From NCBI GenBank assembly GCA_963924555.1, contig OZ004588.1, forward strand, positions 7,103,205 through 7,167,204: a stretch of DNA of 64,000 nt, written 5' to 3'. The notes below the pieces were generated by a model. The model searched no databases. It was not told where the DNA came from and saw nothing but the letters and a program-made list of their open reading frames with translations. Below are positions 61,701 through 64,000 of this stretch, piece by piece. This stretch comes from Crambe crambe (taxonomy: Eukaryota; Porifera; Demospongiae; Poecilosclerida; Crambeidae). The position numbers were made by a program, and so were the translations under genes. Every line of letters starts with the position of its first letter. Within the stretch, counting starts at the first letter, position 1.

Positions 61701-64000
61701 AATTCAGGATAATAGAGATATTGAAAACAATCAGTGTGTAACAATGCTAAAGATGAGGCAGTTCAGAATAACTTACATTCTGAAGGAACCCAATATTCAG
61801 CATCCATTCAGGATGATTGAGGTATATGAAAATAATCAGTGTGTAATAATACTCTGATGAGATGGTTCATAATAACTTACATCCTGAAACAACCAAATTC
61901 AGCCGATAGTGGATAGGGAAACAATCAATGTGTAACAACACTGAGATGAGATAGTTCAGAATAACTTACTTCCTGAAGAAGCCAAATTAAGCATCCAATC
62001 AGAATAATGAAGGTAGAGGAAAACAATCAGTGTATAACAATGCTGAGATAAGACAGTTCAGAATAACTTACATCCTGAAGAGCATCCATTCAGGATAATG
62101 AAAATATTGAAGGTATAGGAAAAAATTAGTGTGTAACATACTGAGATGAGACAGTTCAGAATAACTTACAGACTGAAGTAACCCATATCAGCATCCATTC
62201 AGGATAATGGAGATATTGAAAGTATAGGAAAACATGTAACAATGTTGAGATGAGACAGTTCAGAATAACTTACATCCTGAAGGAACCAAATTCAGCATGG
62301 AGATATAGGGAAACAATCAGTGTGTAACAATGCTGAGATGAGACAGTTCAGAATAACTTACAACCTGAAGGAACCAAATTCAGCATCCATTCAGGATAAT
62401 GGAGATATTGAAGGTATAGGAAAACAATCAGTGTGTAACAATGCTGAGATGAGATGGTTCAGATTAACTTACATACTGAAGGAACCCATTTCAGCATCCA
62501 TTCAGGATAATGGAGATGTTGAAGGTATAGGAAAACAATCATTGTGTAACAATGCTGAGATGAGACAGTTCAGAATAACTTACATCCTGAATGAACCAAA
62601 TTCAGATCCATTCAGGATAATGGAGATATTTAAGGTATAGGAAAACAATCAGTGTGTAACAATGCTGAGATATGTCAGTTCAGAATAACTTACACGCTGA
62701 AGGAAACAAATTCAGCATCCATTAAGATATTGAAGGTGTAAAAAAATAATCAGTATGGAATAATGGTGAGATGAGAAAGTCCTGAATAACTTACATCCTG
62801 AAGGAACCAAATTCAGCATGGAGATATAGGAAAACAATCAGTGTGTAACAATGCTGAGATGAGACAGTTCAGTATAACTTACATCCTGGAGGAACCCAAT
62901 TCAGCATCCATGCAGGATAATCAAGATATCGAAGGTATATGAAAACAATCAGTGTATAATGATACTGAGATGAGACATGTTCAGAATAACTTACATCCTG
63001 AAGGAACCAAATTCAGCATTCATTCAGGATAACAAAGGTATAGGAAAACAATCAGTGTGTAACAATGCTGAGATGAGATGGTTCAGATTAACTTACAGGC
63101 TGAAGGAACCCATTTCAGCAAGATATTGAAGGTATAGGAAAACAATCAGTGTGTAACAATGCTTAGATATGTCAGTTCAGAATAACTTACACGCTGAAGG
63201 AAACAAATTCAGCATCCATTAAGATATTGAAGGTGTAAAAAAATAATCAGTACGTAATACTGGTGAGATGAGAAAGTCCTGAATAACTTACAGACTGAAG
63301 GAACCAAATTCAGCATCATGCAATTCAGGATAATGGAGATATTGAAAACAATTAGTGTATTATAACTAACAATGCTGAGACAAGAGAGTTTGAAATAACT
63401 TACAGGCTGACGAAACCCATTTCATCATCCAATCAGATTAATGGAGATATTGAAAACATGTAACAATGCTGAGATGAGACAGTTCAGAATAACTTACAGA
63501 CTGAAGGAACCAAATTCAGCATGGAGATATAGGAAAACAATCAGTGTGTAATAATGCTGAGATGAGTATAACTTACATCCTGCAGGAACCCATTTCAGCA
63601 TCCATTCAGGAGATGGAAATATTGAAGGTATAGGAAAACAATCAGTGTGTAACGATACTGAGATGAGACAGTTCAGAATAACTTACATACTGAAGGAACC
63701 CATTTCAGCATCCATTCAGGATAATGGAGATATCGAAGGTATAGGAAAACAATCAGTGTGTAACAATGCTGAGATGAGACAGTTCAGAAGAACTTACATC
63801 CTGAAGGAACTAAATTCAGCATGGAGATATTGAAAAACAATCAGTGTATAACAATGTTGAGATGAGACAGTTCAGAATAACTTACATTCTGAAGGAATCA
63901 AATTCAGCATGGATATATAGGAAAACAATCAGTGTGTAACAATGCTGAGATGAGACAGTTCAGTATAACTTACATCCTGGATGAACCCAATTCAGCATCC
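55710..64000 (-). CDS. ROC-COR GTPase with C-terminal Death domain, copy 4; 5' end beyond window
   Basis: Exons seen: at least 42 candidate 3-nt exons (59913-63976 and beyond), 59827-59791 (SPPVPTKEEISE), ROC-COR exon 58693-56625, the PISISEINGVAKKLEE exon near 56560-56320, small exons, the Death exon near 56070-55795 (NLTKADLIGLGTALGLCYPR...EMVAAWLIKAD), and a last exon ending TAA 55710-55712. GAGGVGKS, WDCGGQQ, GTHGDD, the COR block and the CDHC...CLRC knuckle are intact. The intron between 59791 and 58693 is about 1.1 kb, against about 0.45 kb in the other copies, because of inserted inverted-repeat elements. The start exon lies to the right of the window. Confidence 0.83.
58904..59028. 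mobile_element. Short inverted-repeat element in ROCO copy 4 intron
   Basis: Left end TGTAAAGCGGGCGATTCC and right end GGAATTGCCCCACTTTACC are imperfect inverted repeats about 125 bp apart. Absent from the matching intron of copies 1-3, so probably a small MITE inserted after the duplication. Confidence 0.5.
59283..59602. mobile_element. Second inverted-repeat insertion in ROCO copy 4 intron
   Basis: AGAGCCTGGTATCAGTTATT (near 59332) pairs with the reverse complement of AATTGATACCAGGCTCT (near 59535), and AGGCTCTATTAAATTTTCAA then TAGAGCCT is a local palindrome. Flanks GGCTCGTCTAT occur near both ends (about 59282 and 59590). No coding capacity. Also absent from copies 1-3. Confidence 0.5.
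59895..64000 (-). repeat. Array 4: at least 42 decayed tandem units keeping the 3-nt microexon core
   Basis: Unit length varies from about 75 to 125 bp through many small deletions and insertions, so no plus-strand frame persists. All 42 units still have CAG or TCAG, exactly 3 nt, then GTAAG (one GTAGG) on the minus strand. Encoded residues: D14, R5, S5, E4, P3, H3, N2, Y2, I1, L1, W1, V1; no stops, 37 of 42 are NNT. Where the acceptor context has mutated (triplets at 62883, 63404, 63577, 63974) the change still leaves CAG before the triplet. A three-unit block (R, D, E) recurs at 60573-60768, 61067-61262 and, with the first codon altered, 61777-61972. The array runs off the window. Confidence 0.78.

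Larger units (their letters stand above)
23860..64000. repeat. Tandem segmental duplication of four ROCO-Death modules
   Basis: Module 1 runs from the PSMD3 3' end to about 32340, module 2 to about 43120, module 3 to about 55425, and module 4 past the window end. Each has, left to right: a PSMD3 last exon (real in module 1, decayed in 2-4), the 3' end of a minus-strand ROC-COR-Death gene, its microexon array, its start exon, and (modules 1-3) an inverted-repeat element and candidate upstream exons. Sequence identity is very high over the ROC-COR exons and the intergenic parts. The arrays differ in unit number and triplets, so they expanded separately. Confidence 0.9.

Noticed and set aside
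27726-64000. CRISPR-like array
   Set aside because: Repeats with a short variable part superficially resemble one, but the variable part is 3 bases, the genome is eukaryotic with spliced genes, and no cas genes are present.

Overview
This is a nuclear window from an animal. The genes are intron-rich with GT-AG introns of about 50-1000 bp, are tightly packed, and are often head-to-head or tail-to-tail. The families present are metazoan: a PSTAIRE CDK, HUS1, PSMD3, MRPL45, a chondroitin-synthase-like enzyme and ROC-COR-Death proteins. Compact spacing plus an expanded ROCO/Death family suggests an early-branching animal, most likely a demosponge. That placement is inference.

Left half (1-24 kb), housekeeping genes. 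A CDK1/2-type kinase (minus, cut by the window start) lies head-to-head with HUS1 (plus). They are followed by a single-domain chondroitin-synthase-like glycosyltransferase (minus), a 10-exon, about 1743-residue, largely disordered protein ending in a MYND zinc finger (minus), two tandem MRPL45 copies (plus), a small unidentified basic protein (minus) and PSMD3/Rpn3 (plus). I traced exon phases by hand; they join in frame for the CDK, HUS1, the glycosyltransferase, the MYND gene and the MRPL45 genes.

Right half (24-64 kb), a tandem segmental duplication. Four modules of about 8.5-12 kb each carry a minus-strand gene for a ROC-COR GTPase with a C-terminal Death domain. Modules 2-4 each begin with a decayed copy of the last PSMD3 exon, which marks the duplication boundary. 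Each gene has the same plan: a short start exon (MAER...), a long array of about 111-bp tandem repeats, a short exon (P..PTEEEIL.), a 2.1-2.3 kb ROC-COR exon, and four or five small exons ending in the Death domain.

Main discovery: the tandem repeats read as arrays of 3-nucleotide microexons. On the minus strand every unit has branch-point-like sequence, pyrimidines and CAG (TAG in two units), then three variable bases, then GTAAG or a close variant. I count 141 units (16, 34, 49 and at least 42 in the four genes). The flanking exons are both phase 0, so each microexon would add one amino acid and any subset keeps the frame. The triplet is the most variable part of otherwise near-identical units: 22 codons for 18 amino acids. 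None of the 141 is a stop codon, and 121 have the form NNT, a set that cannot encode a stop. In the fourth array the repeat bodies have decayed and unit length drifts, but the acceptor-3 nt-donor core is intact. This looks like a cassette system that builds a variable N-terminal peptide on a putative innate-immune or death-signalling GTPase. Splicing is predicted from sequence only; no transcript evidence was available.
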